DNA of 63,248 bases. It comes from Candidatus Desulfovibrio intestinipullorum (lineage in GTDB: Bacteria; Desulfobacterota; Desulfovibrionia; Desulfovibrionales; Desulfovibrionaceae). Each line of letters starts with the position of its first letter. Position 1 is the stretch's first letter. The notes beneath the pieces are model-generated. The model was given only the letters and a program-made list of their open reading frames with translations, ran no database searches and had not been told where the DNA came from. Location: positions 1 through 63,248 of the forward strand of contig DXHV01000070.1 in assembly GCA_019113165.1 (NCBI GenBank), in the 5' to 3' direction. Made by a program: the position numbers and the translations under genes. This document shows, piece after piece, positions 1 to 8,926 of this stretch.

Positions 1-564
1 AAGATACACGTAGCGGTAGACTCGCATGGAATGCCGATCAGGTTCTTGATAACAGCCGGAAATCAGGCTGATTGTACCCAGGGAATTCCTCTGTTGGAAG
101 ACCTTGCCCTCCAGTATGTCCTGGCCGACAAGGGGTACGACACGGATGCCATTGTTGAATACGTGCTCAGTCAGAACGCAATCCCGGTTATACCTTCCAG
201 GAGCAACCGTAAAGAACAAAGAGATTATGACAAATATCTCTATAAGTTACGCCATATGGTGGAAAACTATTTTCAAAAAGCTATAGTGAACGCAATAAGA
301 AGCCAAAACGGATGACTTAGCTAAAGACAAAATTATCAATCTTTGAGTAGCGATCCGATACACTGATACGCACCCAAGAAAAGCGTATAGCTTGCTACCT
401 ATCGATGCTCAATTTTGACGCATAGGCGGAAGGCATGCTTCCTCAATTTCTGCGTTCACTATAAAAGATGGCGTGGCCTTGCAACACGATATGTGAAGAC
501 CACGCTGTCATTCGCCTCTTATTTTAATATTTTCAATACGTTAATGTGGGCAAAAGTCGTGTAG
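1..564 (+). pseudogene. IS5-family (IS427-like) transposase, C-terminal part, split by a 182-bp insertion
   Basis: The reading frame is open from the first base of the window, so the 5' end is missing. The visible protein carries the second half of an IS5-type DDE transposase: the ADKGYD block (second catalytic Asp) and HMVENYF (catalytic Glu). Just after the Glu region the frame runs into an insertion at 282-463 and stops at 315. If 282-463 is removed, leaving one TA, the frame reads straight on (KRWRGLATRYVKTTLSF) to a TAG at 562-564, as expected for this family's C-terminus. The copy is therefore broken. The IS end probably lies near base 608, beside a CTAG at 609-612. Confidence 0.85.
282..463. 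mobile_element. MITE-like element inside the transposase, flanked by TA
   Basis: The two ends are inverted copies: TATAGTGAACGCA at 282-294 and TGCGTTCACTATA at 451-463, 13 bp perfect including the TA. Removing the element with one TA exactly restores the transposase frame, so it is a true insertion with TA target duplication. It has no ORF of its own. TA duplication with short inverted repeats is typical of IS630/Tc1-mariner-mobilised MITEs; the mobilising transposase is not in the window. Confidence 0.8.
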
Positions 565-933
565 GGGGTGCACCTTCTGGAACACTCCCCTGAATTTGTC
601 AACACGACCTAGTGTGGTGGGCAAAATATGAAGAAGTCGCAAGGAGAAGACACGACTGCCGTGTGTCCTTGTCTGGACGCAGGGATGAACCTGGGGCTGG
701 GAAGGTCTCCCTGTTTTGGATACGCGAAGTCCCCTTCCCTGCTCTCGAATGGATGGATCGAAGTTGCTTGTCAGCCCGTTGTGTAGCACCCCTGTGCAGT
801 ATCTCTTGTACGGTCTTTGAACGGAACGGTCTGCCTCCCCCAAAACAAAAAATACCGAAAAAATACCGTAAAAAGCGCGGAATGCAGGGGGAATGCAGAA
901 AAAACGCGAGAGGGTTGCAAACACTTTAGGAAA
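565..933. other. IS right flank and non-coding DNA
   Basis: The first ~45 bases are probably the right terminus of the broken IS5-family element, ending close to the CTAG at 609-612. From there to the tRNA-Ser terminator I see no credible gene: the short open frames lack a ribosome binding site and resemble nothing I recognise. Confidence 0.4.
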
Positions 934-980
934 TAAAAAAAGCAGTCTTTGCAGACTATTAACGTCATGCAAAGACTGCT
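934..980 (-). terminator. Rho-independent terminator of tRNA-Ser
   Basis: A perfect 13-bp inverted repeat (AGCAGTCTTTGCA at 941-953, TGCAAAGACTGCT at 968-980) is bordered by seven A at 934-940, which read as a T-run on the minus strand just downstream of tRNA-Ser. Confidence 0.85.
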
Positions 981-993
981 GTTACTTTCTTGA

Positions 994-1088
994 TGGCGGA
1001 GAGAGAGGGATTTGAACCCTCGATACAAGTTTAAGCTCGTATACTCGCTTAGCAGGCGAGCTCCTTCGGCCGACTCGGACATCTCTCC
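994..1088 (-). tRNA. tRNA-Ser (anticodon GCU)
   Basis: On the minus strand the sequence begins GGAGAGA and ends TCTCTCC-G-CCA, forming a 7-bp acceptor stem with an encoded CCA. The anticodon arm is CTCGC-CTGCTAA-GCGAG, giving anticodon GCT (reads AGC/AGU serine codons). A long variable arm, as in class II serine tRNAs, precedes the T-arm GGTTCGAATCC. It lies next to an IS remnant, a common arrangement near tRNA genes. Confidence 0.95.
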
Positions 1089-1482
1089 GTTCACACAGAT
1101 GGATAAAATATCCGTGTGCATCTGAATTGTCAAGATATTTTTCCAAAAAAAGAATATCCTGCAGGCGCTTGCGTCCTTCCAGACTATACGTTCATAAGAG
1201 TGCGAGTATACTGCAAATTTTTGCCTGTTGCACGTACTGGTTCCCCTTGTCTGCCGTCATGTCGCGGTCATGCCGGGAACAGGAATTGTCTGTTCAGCAG
1301 GCAAGAGGGCTCTGCCAGGGGACAGAGACCGTCTCCTCCCTGATCGTGCTGTCCCCGGAGACTGAGGAGACAGTCCCGCCTGTGCAGGAAATTTTCAGAA
1401 ATTTCCAAGAGCTTGACGCTGCTAAAAGCATAGAGTATCTGAACAGGTTCCAGTTTCCATTCTTTGTTTTTCGGGGGATACC
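1089..1482. other. Intergenic region between tRNA-Ser and glnS
   Basis: No gene with a plausible start and ribosome binding site is seen. It must hold the divergent promoters of tRNA-Ser and glnS; I could not assign -35/-10 boxes with confidence. Confidence 0.4.
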
Positions 1483-3192
1483 ATGTCAGAGGAAGTGAAA
1501 AACGAGGCTGAAGCCAGGGAAAGCACAGATTTCATCCGTGCCAAGATCATTGCAGACAATGCCTCCCAGCGTTTCGGGGGAAGAGTGCACACCCGTTTCC
1601 CTCCCGAACCCAACGGCTATCTGCACCTGGGGCATGCCAAGTCCATCTGTCTGAACTTTGGTGTTGCCAGGGAATTCAATGGCCAGTGCAACCTGCGTTT
1701 CGATGATACCAATCCGACCAAGGAGGATGTGGAATACGTCGACTCTATCAGGGAAGACGTGCGCTGGCTTGGTGGCGACTGGGAAGATCGCGAATTCTAT
1801 GCCTCCAGCTATTTTGACAAGCTCTATGCCTATGCCGAGGAGCTTATCAGAAAGGGCAAGGCTTATGTGGACGACCTGACGGCCGACGAAATCCGCGAAT
1901 ACCGCGGCACGCTGACAAAGCCCGGCGTGGAGAGTCCGTACCGCAATCGCAGTGTCGAAGAAAACCTGGATCTGTTCCGCCGCATGAAGGCCGGGGAATT
2001 CCCGGATGGCAGCAAGGTCCTGCGGGCCAAGATCGACATGGCCGCACCCAATGTGGTTATGCGCGACCCCACCCTGTACAGAATCCGTCATGCCCACCAC
2101 CACAGGACAGGGGATGCCTGGTGCATCTACCCCATGTACGATTTCACGCATCCTCTGAGCGACTCCATAGAGGGCATCACCCATTCACTGTGCACCCTGG
2201 AATTTGTCAACAACAGGGAGTTCTATGACTGGCTGCTGGACACGCTTGAAGTCTATCATCCCGAACAGACGGAATTTGCTCGGCTGAACCTGACCCATAC
2301 CATTCTGTCCAAGCGCAAGCTCATCCAGCTTGTGCAGTCCGGGGTCGTGTCCGGCTGGGATGATCCCCGCATGCCCACCCTGTGTGCCCTGCGTCGCCGT
2401 GGTGTTCCGCCTCAGGCCGTGCGCGAGTTCTGCAGCCGCATTGGCATTGCCAGGGCTGACTCCGTGGTGGAATACAGTCTGCTTGAGTTCTGCATCCGCG
2501 AGTATCTGAACGCCCATACGGCTCGCTGGATGGCCGTGATCGATCCCGTCAAGGTGGTTGTGGACAACTATCCCGAGGATGGAGAAGACGTCTTCGAGAT
2601 GCCCCTGCATCCCGAGGATCCTTCCTATGGCACCAGGAAGGTCTGCTTTACCCGAGAGTTCTACATTGAGCGCGACGATTTCCGTCTGGAGCCGCCCAGC
2701 AAGTACTACCGCATGGCCATCGGCAAGGAAGTCCGCCTGCGCTATGCCTTCCTTGTGACCTGCACGGATGTGGAACTCAACGAGGACGGATCCGTCAGGC
2801 TCATTCACTGCACCTATGATCCCGCCTCCAGAGGAGGCATGAGTCCCGACGGCCGCAAGGTCAAGGGCACCATTCACTGGGTCAGTGCCAAATATGGTGT
2901 CCCGGCAAAGGCGCGTCTCTATGATCACCTTTTCGCCATGGACGATCCCAATGATGTTCCTGAGGGAAAGACCTTCCTGGATATGGTCAATCCCGATTCT
3001 CTGAAGGAAGTTGATATTTATCTGGAAAATGCTCTGCAGTCCCTGCCTGTGGGCGAAACTGTACAGTTTGAGCGTGTAGGCTATTTCTGCAAGGACAAGG
3101 ACAGTACAGATACTTTGAGTGTCTTTAACAGGACAGCTACCCTCCGTGACTCCTGGGCAAAGATAGAAAAGAAATCAACTGCAGGAAAATAA
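1483..3192 (+). CDS. glnS: Glutaminyl-tRNA synthetase
   Basis: A cytoplasmic class I aminoacyl-tRNA synthetase that charges tRNA-Gln with glutamine. The 569-residue length is usual for bacterial GlnRS. The N-terminal catalytic domain contains RFPPEPNGYLHLGHAKS, with the HIGH motif as HLGH, then the RFDDTNP block. The KMSKS equivalent is LSKRK, followed by GWDDPRMPT, characteristic of GlnRS/GluRS. The C-terminal anticodon-binding beta-barrels contain the typical RLIHCTYDP and KGTIHWVSA stretches, which favour GlnRS over GluRS. The ATG at 1483 follows a GGGGGAT stretch. A GlnRS implies at least part of Gln-tRNA is made directly rather than only by GatCAB amidation. Confidence 0.95.
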   Translation: MSEEVKNEAEARESTDFIRAKIIADNASQRFGGRVHTRFPPEPNGYLHLGHAKSICLNFGVAREFNGQCNLRFDDTNPTKEDVEYVDSIREDVRWLGGDWEDREFYASSYFDKLYAYAEELIRKGKAYVDDLTADEIREYRGTLTKPGVESPYRNRSVEENLDLFRRMKAGEFPDGSKVLRAKIDMAAPNVVMRDPTLYRIRHAHHHRTGDAWCIYPMYDFTHPLSDSIEGITHSLCTLEFVNNREFYDWLLDTLEVYHPEQTEFARLNLTHTILSKRKLIQLVQSGVVSGWDDPRMPTLCALRRRGVPPQAVREFCSRIGIARADSVVEYSLLEFCIREYLNAHTARWMAVIDPVKVVVDNYPEDGEDVFEMPLHPEDPSYGTRKVCFTREFYIERDDFRLEPPSKYYRMAIGKEVRLRYAFLVTCTDVELNEDGSVRLIHCTYDPASRGGMSPDGRKVKGTIHWVSAKYGVPAKARLYDHLFAMDDPNDVPEGKTFLDMVNPDSLKEVDIYLENALQSLPVGETVQFERVGYFCKDKDSTDTLSVFNRTATLRDSWAKIEKKSTAGK

Positions 3193-3231
3193 CATCACAA
3201 AGTTCACAATACAGTTTCAACTCACGGACGC

Positions 3232-3260
3232 TTGACAGGCTTCGGCAGAGAGAGTAGAGA
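3232..3260 (+). promoter_or_regulatory. Putative sigma-70 promoter of tRNA-Lys
   Basis: A consensus TTGACA at 3232-3237 is separated by 17 bp from TAGAGA at 3255-3260, a weak -10, which lies 13 bp before the tRNA. The -10 match is poor, so this is tentative. Confidence 0.4.
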
Positions 3261-3273
3261 CTAGCGAATCGGA

Positions 3274-3349
3274 GGGACGTTAACTCAGTCGGTAGAGTAT
3301 CTGCCTTTTAAGCAGAGAGTCGCAGGTTCGATCCCCGCACGTCCCACCA
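3274..3349 (+). tRNA. tRNA-Lys (anticodon UUU)
   Basis: GGGACGT pairs with ACGTCCC, followed by discriminator A and an encoded CCA. The anticodon arm CTGCC-TTTTAAG-CAG gives anticodon TTT. D-arm (CTCAGTCGGTAGAG) and T-arm (GCAGGTTCGATCCCCGC) are normal; total 76 nt. Confidence 0.96.
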
Positions 3350-3358
3350 GGAATTTTC

Positions 3359-3392
3359 AGGCACCTCCCAGGCAACGGTTGGTGCCTTTTTT
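3359..3392 (+). terminator. Rho-independent terminator of tRNA-Lys
   Basis: AGGCACC at 3359-3365 pairs with GGTGCCT at 3381-3387 and continues into a T-run, ten bases after the tRNA CCA. Confidence 0.8.
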
Positions 3393-3559
3393 GTACCTGC
3401 CTGCAGGGATCTCTGCAGTCATCTCTTTGCAAGATTCGCCTTTTTTGGGTATCGGGAGAAGGGTCAAGAGGAAGACAAGGCACCACGGTCCCAGGGGCAC
3501 GGCGATGCCTTTTTGCTCGCTCCAAACACTTTCTTCATCACGAGAGGGAAAATACCTTG

Positions 3560-4465
3560 ATGGATTTGAATGACGACTACCTGGCCATGCGCCGTCTTGG
3601 CGAGGTGAGCAAGGCCCTGTGCCACCCCACTTCTCTGGACAGCGTCTGGCACAGAACGGCCATGGACTCTCCCATGCCTTCCCTGACCACCCTGGATGAA
3701 ATCATGGGACGCCTGCGCGTGGCCCTGTTCCCCGGCTTCTTCGGAACGGCCAAGGTCTGGCGCGAGTCCATCGGCTACCATGTCTCGGCAAATCTCGACT
3801 CCATATACCGTCTCCTGAGCGAACAGATCCGCCGCGGATACTGCTTTGCCTGTTCCACGGGAGACAGCTGCAGGGACTGCGACCTGCGCGGCAAGGAGGC
3901 GGCCATGCAGCTGCTGGACGAGCTGCCCAGAATACGGGAACTTCTGGTCAGCGATGCCCAGGCAGGCTATGAAGGCGACCCTGCAGCCACAAGCCCCGGG
4001 GAAACAATCTTCTGCTACCCCTCCATGTACACGATGATTCATCATCGTATTGCTCACGTCCTCTACAAGAACAAGGTGCCGCTCATTCCCCGCATCATTT
4101 CGGAGATGGCTCATTCGCGCACGGGCATAGACATTCATCCCGGTGCCCAGATAGACGAGTGCTTCTTCATTGACCACGGCACCGGCGTTGTCATTGGCGA
4201 AACCTGTATCATTGGCAAGCACTGCCGTCTCTATCAGGGTGTCACCCTGGGCGCTCTTTCCTTCCCCAAGAACGAGGACGGAACCCTGATGAAGGGCAAT
4301 CTGCGCCACCCCATCCTGGAAGACAACGTGACCGTCTATGCCGGTGCAACCATTCTTGGCCGCATTACCGTTGGCGCCGGCGCCGTCATCGGCGGCAATG
4401 TGTGGGTGACTACGGATGTGCCGCCCAGGGCTCGCCTGACGCAGGAGAAGGCACACCGTGAATAG
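3560..4465 (+). CDS. cysE: Serine O-acetyltransferase (EpsC-type)
   Basis: Transfers an acetyl group from acetyl-CoA to L-serine, giving O-acetylserine, the carbon skeleton for cysteine. The first ~150 residues are an alpha-helical SAT N-domain, here with a Cys-rich stretch (CFACSTGDSCRDCDLRG) near residues 95-115. The C-terminal half is a left-handed beta-helix of hexapeptide repeats (GIDIHPGAQI, FFIDHGTGVVIGET, YQGVTLG) that includes the catalytic DHGTG histidine and the GETCIIG block. The ATG at 3560 lies ten bases after GAGGGA; a TTG directly before it is an alternative. Its last codons overlap a small lipoprotein gene. The ~301-residue length with an extended N-domain matches the EpsC-like SAT of anaerobes. 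Confidence 0.9.
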   Translation: MDLNDDYLAMRRLGEVSKALCHPTSLDSVWHRTAMDSPMPSLTTLDEIMGRLRVALFPGFFGTAKVWRESIGYHVSANLDSIYRLLSEQIRRGYCFACSTGDSCRDCDLRGKEAAMQLLDELPRIRELLVSDAQAGYEGDPAATSPGETIFCYPSMYTMIHHRIAHVLYKNKVPLIPRIISEMAHSRTGIDIHPGAQIDECFFIDHGTGVVIGETCIIGKHCRLYQGVTLGALSFPKNEDGTLMKGNLRHPILEDNVTVYAGATILGRITVGAGAVIGGNVWVTTDVPPRARLTQEKAHRE

Positions 4466-4628
4466 GCGCTCCCCTTCCCTGCCAAAGCCCGGACGCGTGC
4501 TGCACCGGGCAGGCGTGCTGCTTGTGCTGCTTCTGTGCACGGCAAGTCTGCTTGCCGGCTGCCAGGGCGTGCAGATACAGCCCAAGGGCCAGATTCAGAC
4601 AGGTGTCTCTGTCGGCGGTCGCCGTTAA
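4458..4628 (+). CDS. Small lipoprotein (56 aa), overlaps cysE
   Basis: A GTG at 4458 lies inside the last codons of the serine acetyltransferase (GTGAATAG), and the frame runs 56 codons to TAA at 4626-4628. The product has basic residues near the N-terminus, a hydrophobic segment VLLVLLLCTASLLAGC and a lipobox (L-A-G-C) with the acylated Cys at residue 35. The predicted mature lipopeptide is only about 22 residues, polar and Gln/Gly-rich. The overlap suggests translational coupling to cysE. No family is recognised. The lipoprotein signal is clear; that the gene is expressed is inference. Confidence 0.65.
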   Translation: MNRRSPSLPKPGRVLHRAGVLLVLLLCTASLLAGCQGVQIQPKGQIQTGVSVGGRR

Positions 4629-4847
4629 AGTCTCCTTCCCTCCGGATCCAGAATCCAGGATCCCGAAACGCCTGTGTCTTCCGGATTTTCCTGCATGCAT
4701 CCCAGTGGAAGACACTGATTGCAAAGAACGTTGTGCCTGATCATCAGCATGACGAGCCGGCACATGACAAAACCTTTCCAACAGAACTCGGATAAGGAGG
4801 CGGCGCTTCCTCTCCTGCATGCAGAGGGGGCCGCACCTGGAGTCAAG

Positions 4848-5477
4848 ATGAAAATGTATTTACGGGACAGCTCGGCCCAGAAAAGGAAAAAGCCCCTCTG
4901 GCGCGAATATCTTGAAGCCTTTGCCGTGGCGCTCCTCTGTGCCATCCTGATACGGACATTCATTGTCCAGCCCTTCAAAATCCCTTCGGAGTCCATGAAG
5001 GATACACTTCTTGTCGGTGATCAGCTCCTGGCAACCAAGTTTGATTACGGTCTCAAGCTGCCCTTTACGGACATCACCCTGTACGAGGGCGGCCTGCCCC
5101 AGCTCGGCGACATCATCATCTTCAAGTATCCCAAGGATCCGGACATTGACTTCATCAAGCGTGTGGTTGGCGTGCCAGGAGACGTCATCGAAGTACGCAA
5201 CAAGCAGCTCTACCGCAACGGCGTTGCCGTCCGGGAAGACTATGTCCGCATTGACGAACCCAATCGTGTCCTGCCCGTGCGCGACGTCTTCGGCCCCGTG
5301 AAGGTGCCCGAGGGCAAGTACTTTGTCATGGGCGACAACCGTGACAATTCCATGGATTCCCGTTTCTGGGGCTTTGTGGACAAGGATACCATCATAGCCA
5401 AGGCCCGGCGCATCTACTGGTCCTGGGAAGGGTTCAGCAATATCCGCTGGTCCCGCATAGGACAGGCCATACGCTAG
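4848..5477 (+). CDS. lepB: Signal peptidase I
   Basis: The inner-membrane serine protease that removes signal peptides from exported proteins. A basic N-terminus is followed by one membrane segment (about residues 20-40). The catalytic Ser is in IPSESM (about residue 49) and the catalytic Lys in the DFIKRVVGVPGD block; the box MGDNRDNSMDSRFWG confirms the family. About 209 residues from ATG 4848. The frame is open upstream to 4719, and a strong AAGGAGG at 4795-4801 lies within that extension without a good start codon beside it, so the true start is uncertain. The gene ends at a hairpin shared with convergent ackA. Confidence 0.9.
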   Translation: MKMYLRDSSAQKRKKPLWREYLEAFAVALLCAILIRTFIVQPFKIPSESMKDTLLVGDQLLATKFDYGLKLPFTDITLYEGGLPQLGDIIIFKYPKDPDIDFIKRVVGVPGDVIEVRNKQLYRNGVAVREDYVRIDEPNRVLPVRDVFGPVKVPEGKYFVMGDNRDNSMDSRFWGFVDKDTIIAKARRIYWSWEGFSNIRWSRIGQAIR

Positions 5478-5499
5478 GGAGCATTTCCCTGCAGACAGC

Positions 5500-5537
5500 A
5501 AAAAGCCCTGACATCCGTACATGGATGCCAGGGCTTT
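5500..5537. terminator. Bidirectional terminator between lepB and ackA
   Basis: AAAGCCCTG at 5502-5510 pairs with CAGGGCTTT at 5529-5537, with A-rich and T-rich flanks. It lies between two convergent genes and can serve both. Confidence 0.8.
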
Positions 5538-5560
5538 GTGCTGTTATCTGGGAAAAGAGG

Positions 5561-6772
5561 CTACTTGCTGATGAGGCTCACGGCCGTCTGGGCAATCTGC
5601 AGTTCTTCATTGGTGGGGATGACCAGGATCTTCACCTTGCTGTCGGGGGTAGAGATGGCCCTGGCACCGCTTTCGCGACGCCTGTTGGCTTCCTTGTCCA
5701 GGACAAGGCCAACGCTTTCCAGGTCCTTCACCACGTCTTCACGTACGAATTCGTCGTGTTCGCCAATGCCGGCCGTGAAGGTGACGGCATCAACCTTGCC
5801 GTCCAGCAGGAAGAAGTAGGCGCCCAGGGTCTTGCGGATGGAGTGGATCAGCATGCGGAAGGCCAGATCGGCCTTCTTGTCGCCCTTGTCGCGGGCGGCA
5901 TGGACATCACGCATGTCGGACAGGCCGCACAGACCGAGAAGACCGGACTTCTTGTTCATGAGGGTGTCCATTTCCTCTGGCGTCAGGTTCTTGTTCTGCA
6001 TGATGAAGGGCACGATGGCGGGGTCAATGGTGCCGCAGCGGGTACCCATGACCAAGCCTTCCAGAGGAGTCAGGCCCATGCTGGTATCCAGGCAGCGGCC
6101 GTTTCTGACACAGCTCATGGAAGAGCCGTTGCCAAGGTGCATGGTGATGGAGTTCAGGCTGTCCAGGGGCTTGCCCAGGAATTCGGCCGTCTTCTTGGCA
6201 ATATACTTGTGAGAGGTGCCGTGGAAGCCGTAACGGCGGATACGCATGCTCTCGTAGTACTCGTAGGGCAGGGCGTACATGTAGGACTCGTCGGGCATGG
6301 ACATGCCGAATTCGGTATCGAAGACGGCCACGTTGGGGATGCCGGGGAAGAGCTTTTCGCACACTTCAATGCCCATGAGGTTGGCAGGGTTGTGCAGCGG
6401 GCCCAGGGGGAAGCAGTCGCGAATGGCCTTCTTGACGTCTTCGTCCACGATCATGGGCTGGGTCACTTTTTCACCGCCATGGAGGACACGGTGGCCGATG
6501 GCCGCAATTTCGGCCTTGTCCCTGATGACGCCCTTTTCCTGGTCGGTCAGCAGGGCAATGACCAGTTCCATGGCCTCCTTGTGAGTCGGGAAAGCCTGCT
6601 CTTTGATGATCTTCTCTTCCTTGTCGGTGTCGGGAGCGATCTTGTGGGAGAGGCGGCCGTTTTCCAGACCGATGCGCTCGGCCAGTCCGGAGCACAGGAC
6701 GGTCTCTGTCTCCATTTCGATCAGTTGGTATTTGCAGGAAGAGGAACCGGAATTGACAATAAGAACTTTCAT
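5561..6772 (-). CDS. ackA: Acetate kinase
   Basis: Interconverts acetyl phosphate plus ADP with acetate plus ATP, the substrate-level ATP step after Pta. The protein opens with MKVLIVNSGSSSCKYQL, the ASKHA-fold phosphate-1 loop, and contains GHRVLHGGE, FDTEFG, RRYGFHGTSHKYI and TAGIGEH, all typical of acetate kinase. About 403 residues, the usual length. The ATG at 6772 is preceded by AAGGA at a good distance; an upstream in-frame codon is a less likely start. It lies 63 bp downstream of pta on the same strand, so the two form a pta-ackA operon. Confidence 0.96.
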   Translation of the reverse strand: MKVLIVNSGSSSCKYQLIEMETETVLCSGLAERIGLENGRLSHKIAPDTDKEEKIIKEQAFPTHKEAMELVIALLTDQEKGVIRDKAEIAAIGHRVLHGGEKVTQPMIVDEDVKKAIRDCFPLGPLHNPANLMGIEVCEKLFPGIPNVAVFDTEFGMSMPDESYMYALPYEYYESMRIRRYGFHGTSHKYIAKKTAEFLGKPLDSLNSITMHLGNGSSMSCVRNGRCLDTSMGLTPLEGLVMGTRCGTIDPAIVPFIMQNKNLTPEEMDTLMNKKSGLLGLCGLSDMRDVHAARDKGDKKADLAFRMLIHSIRKTLGAYFFLLDGKVDAVTFTAGIGEHDEFVREDVVKDLESVGLVLDKEANRRRESGARAISTPDSKVKILVIPTNEELQIAQTAVSLISK

Positions 6773-6835
6773 AAGCAGGAATCCTTGTCTGCCGGAAGGC
6801 ACAGGCCTTCCGGCAGCATAAAGAGGGAATGTTGG

Positions 6836-8926
6836 TTACTTTTCGGCAGCAGCCTGGATGGCGGTGATGATGACGGTGTTGACGATGTCCGCAACAAGGC
6901 AGCCACGGGAGAGATCGTTCACCGGCTTCTTGAGGCCCTGGAGAACCGGGCCGATGGCAATGGCACCGGCGGCACGCTGCACGGCCTTGTAGGTGTTGTT
7001 GCCCGTGTTGAGGTCAGGGAAGATGAAGACAGTGGCCTTGCCGGCGACCTTGCTGTTGGGAGCCTTGGTCCTGGCCACGGTGGGATCGATGGCGGCATCG
7101 TACTGCAGGGGGCCTTCGATAAGCAGTTCGGGGGCCTTTTCCTGGGCCAGCTTGGTGGCCTGGATCACGACATCCACATCGGCGCCCTTGCCGGAACTGC
7201 CCGTGGAGTAGGAGAGCATGGCCACGCGGGGTTCGATGCCGAAGACCTTGGCTGTGTGGGCAGAGGTAATGGCAATCTCAGCCAGCTGCTCGGCAGTGGG
7301 ATTGGGATTCACGGCGCAGTCGCCGAAGACCAGGACGCGGTCGCTCAGGCACATGAGGAACACGGAGGAAACGACGGAGAAGCCGGGCTTGGTCTTGATG
7401 AATTCAAAGGCCGGACGGATGGTGTGGGCGGTGGTGTTGATGGCACCGCTGACCATGCCGTCGGCAGCGCCCTTCTTGACCATCATGGTGCCGTAGTAGG
7501 TGGCATCCAGCATGATGTCGTGGGCGCGTTCCTGGGTCATGCCCTTGGCCTTGCGGAATTCGTAGTAGCTGTTGGCGTAGTCTTCGTAGTCCGGAGAATG
7601 CGCGGGATCAATGATGGTGGCGGCAGCAATGTTCAGGCCCATCTTGGAGGCAGTGGCCTGGATGTTCTGCACGTTGCCAAGCAGGATGATGTCGGCAGCA
7701 TCGCGGCGCAGCAGGATGTCCGTGGCTTCGAGAATGCGGGGCTCCTCGCCTTCGCACAGGACGATGCGCTGTTTCTTCTGCCTGGCGGCAGCCAGCAGAT
7801 TGTACTCGAACATGAGCGGCGTGACGCGGGAGCTCTTTTCGGCGAGCTGGCTGGCAAGCATCTTGCCGTCCACATAGTGCTCGAAGAGGCCCAGGGCCGT
7901 ATTGACCTTTCTGATGTCCGTGGGTTCGATGGCACCGCGCACATTCTGGACAAACTGCGAGGCACGGTAGGTGTGGTGCTGGGTCAGCAGGATGGGCAGG
8001 GAGAGGGAGCCCAGGCTGCGGATCAGTTCCATGATGGAGTCGGCAGGCTTGATGCCGCCGGTGAGCAGTACGCCGGCAATGCTGGGCTTGTTCGGAGAGA
8101 GCCTGGCCACCAGGGTGGTGAGCAGGATGTCGGAACGGTCGCCGGGGGTGATGACCAGCAGGTCCTTTTCCAGGTAGGAGAGGAAGTGCTCGGCATGCAT
8201 GGCGGCGATGACGAAGTTGGAGACCAGGGTGTCGGTCGCATGCTCGCCGTTCAGGAATTCGGCATCCAGGCAGCGGGCCACATCGCTCAGCGTGGGGCTG
8301 CCCAGGGTGGGATCGTCCGGAATGTCGTAGATGAGGGCAGGTCCCTTGCCGGAGGAGAAGCCGTAGCGCAGGCTGTCGAGTTCAGCCCTGGACAGGGAGA
8401 CGCGGTTGATAATGGTGGCCACCACATCGCAGGTCTTGGACATGTCCATCATGCTGGTCTGAATGGTCTGGCGGATTTCCGGAAGGGTCATATCCTTGCC
8501 GCCCACCACAAGCAGGACAGGCGCATTCAGGTTGCCGGCTATTTCGGCATTGAGATTGAATTCAAAGACGGGATCCTTGCCCCTGAAGTCGGTGCCGAGG
8601 CACACCACGAAGTCGTAGGAAGCTTGCAGAGCTTTGAACTTGTTCAGGATTTCTTCCTGAAGGGCATTGGTGCCCTGCTGGGCAATGAGCTCATAGGCTT
8701 CTTCTTCTGTGTAGGCAAATGTGTCGGCGTAATTCTGTTCGAGCTTGAAGTATTCCAGCATCAGATTGATGTCGGGATCCTTGTCGTCAAGCTGGGGAAT
8801 GGCAATGATGGGGCGGAAGATGGCAATTTTGCCGGTGACGCCGCTCAAAAGCTGCATGATGCCAAGAGCAATGGCACTTTTGCCGGACTGAGGACCAGTT
8901 GCCGTGATGTACAGAGACTGCTTCAT
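6836..8926 (-). CDS. pta: Phosphate acetyltransferase, long two-domain form
   Basis: Converts acetyl-CoA and phosphate to acetyl phosphate and CoA, linking the pyruvate oxidoreductase to acetate kinase. About 696 residues: an N-terminal P-loop domain (TGPQSGKSAIALGI near residues 9-22) related to BioD/CobQ, a middle DRTGG domain with GDRSDILL, and a C-terminal PTA_PTB catalytic domain from about residue 370 (EGEEPRILEATDIL, DGMVSGAINTTAHTIRPAFE, GDCAVNPNP). The long form is the regulated type known from enterobacteria and many delta-proteobacteria. Start ATG 8926 follows AAGGT. First gene of pta-ackA. Confidence 0.95.
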   Translation of the reverse strand: MKQSLYITATGPQSGKSAIALGIMQLLSGVTGKIAIFRPIIAIPQLDDKDPDINLMLEYFKLEQNYADTFAYTEEEAYELIAQQGTNALQEEILNKFKALQASYDFVVCLGTDFRGKDPVFEFNLNAEIAGNLNAPVLLVVGGKDMTLPEIRQTIQTSMMDMSKTCDVVATIINRVSLSRAELDSLRYGFSSGKGPALIYDIPDDPTLGSPTLSDVARCLDAEFLNGEHATDTLVSNFVIAAMHAEHFLSYLEKDLLVITPGDRSDILLTTLVARLSPNKPSIAGVLLTGGIKPADSIMELIRSLGSLSLPILLTQHHTYRASQFVQNVRGAIEPTDIRKVNTALGLFEHYVDGKMLASQLAEKSSRVTPLMFEYNLLAAARQKKQRIVLCEGEEPRILEATDILLRRDAADIILLGNVQNIQATASKMGLNIAAATIIDPAHSPDYEDYANSYYEFRKAKGMTQERAHDIMLDATYYGTMMVKKGAADGMVSGAINTTAHTIRPAFEFIKTKPGFSVVSSVFLMCLSDRVLVFGDCAVNPNPTAEQLAEIAITSAHTAKVFGIEPRVAMLSYSTGSSGKGADVDVVIQATKLAQEKAPELLIEGPLQYDAAIDPTVARTKAPNSKVAGKATVFIFPDLNTGNNTYKAVQRAAGAIAIGPVLQGLKKPVNDLSRGCLVADIVNTVIITAIQAAAEK

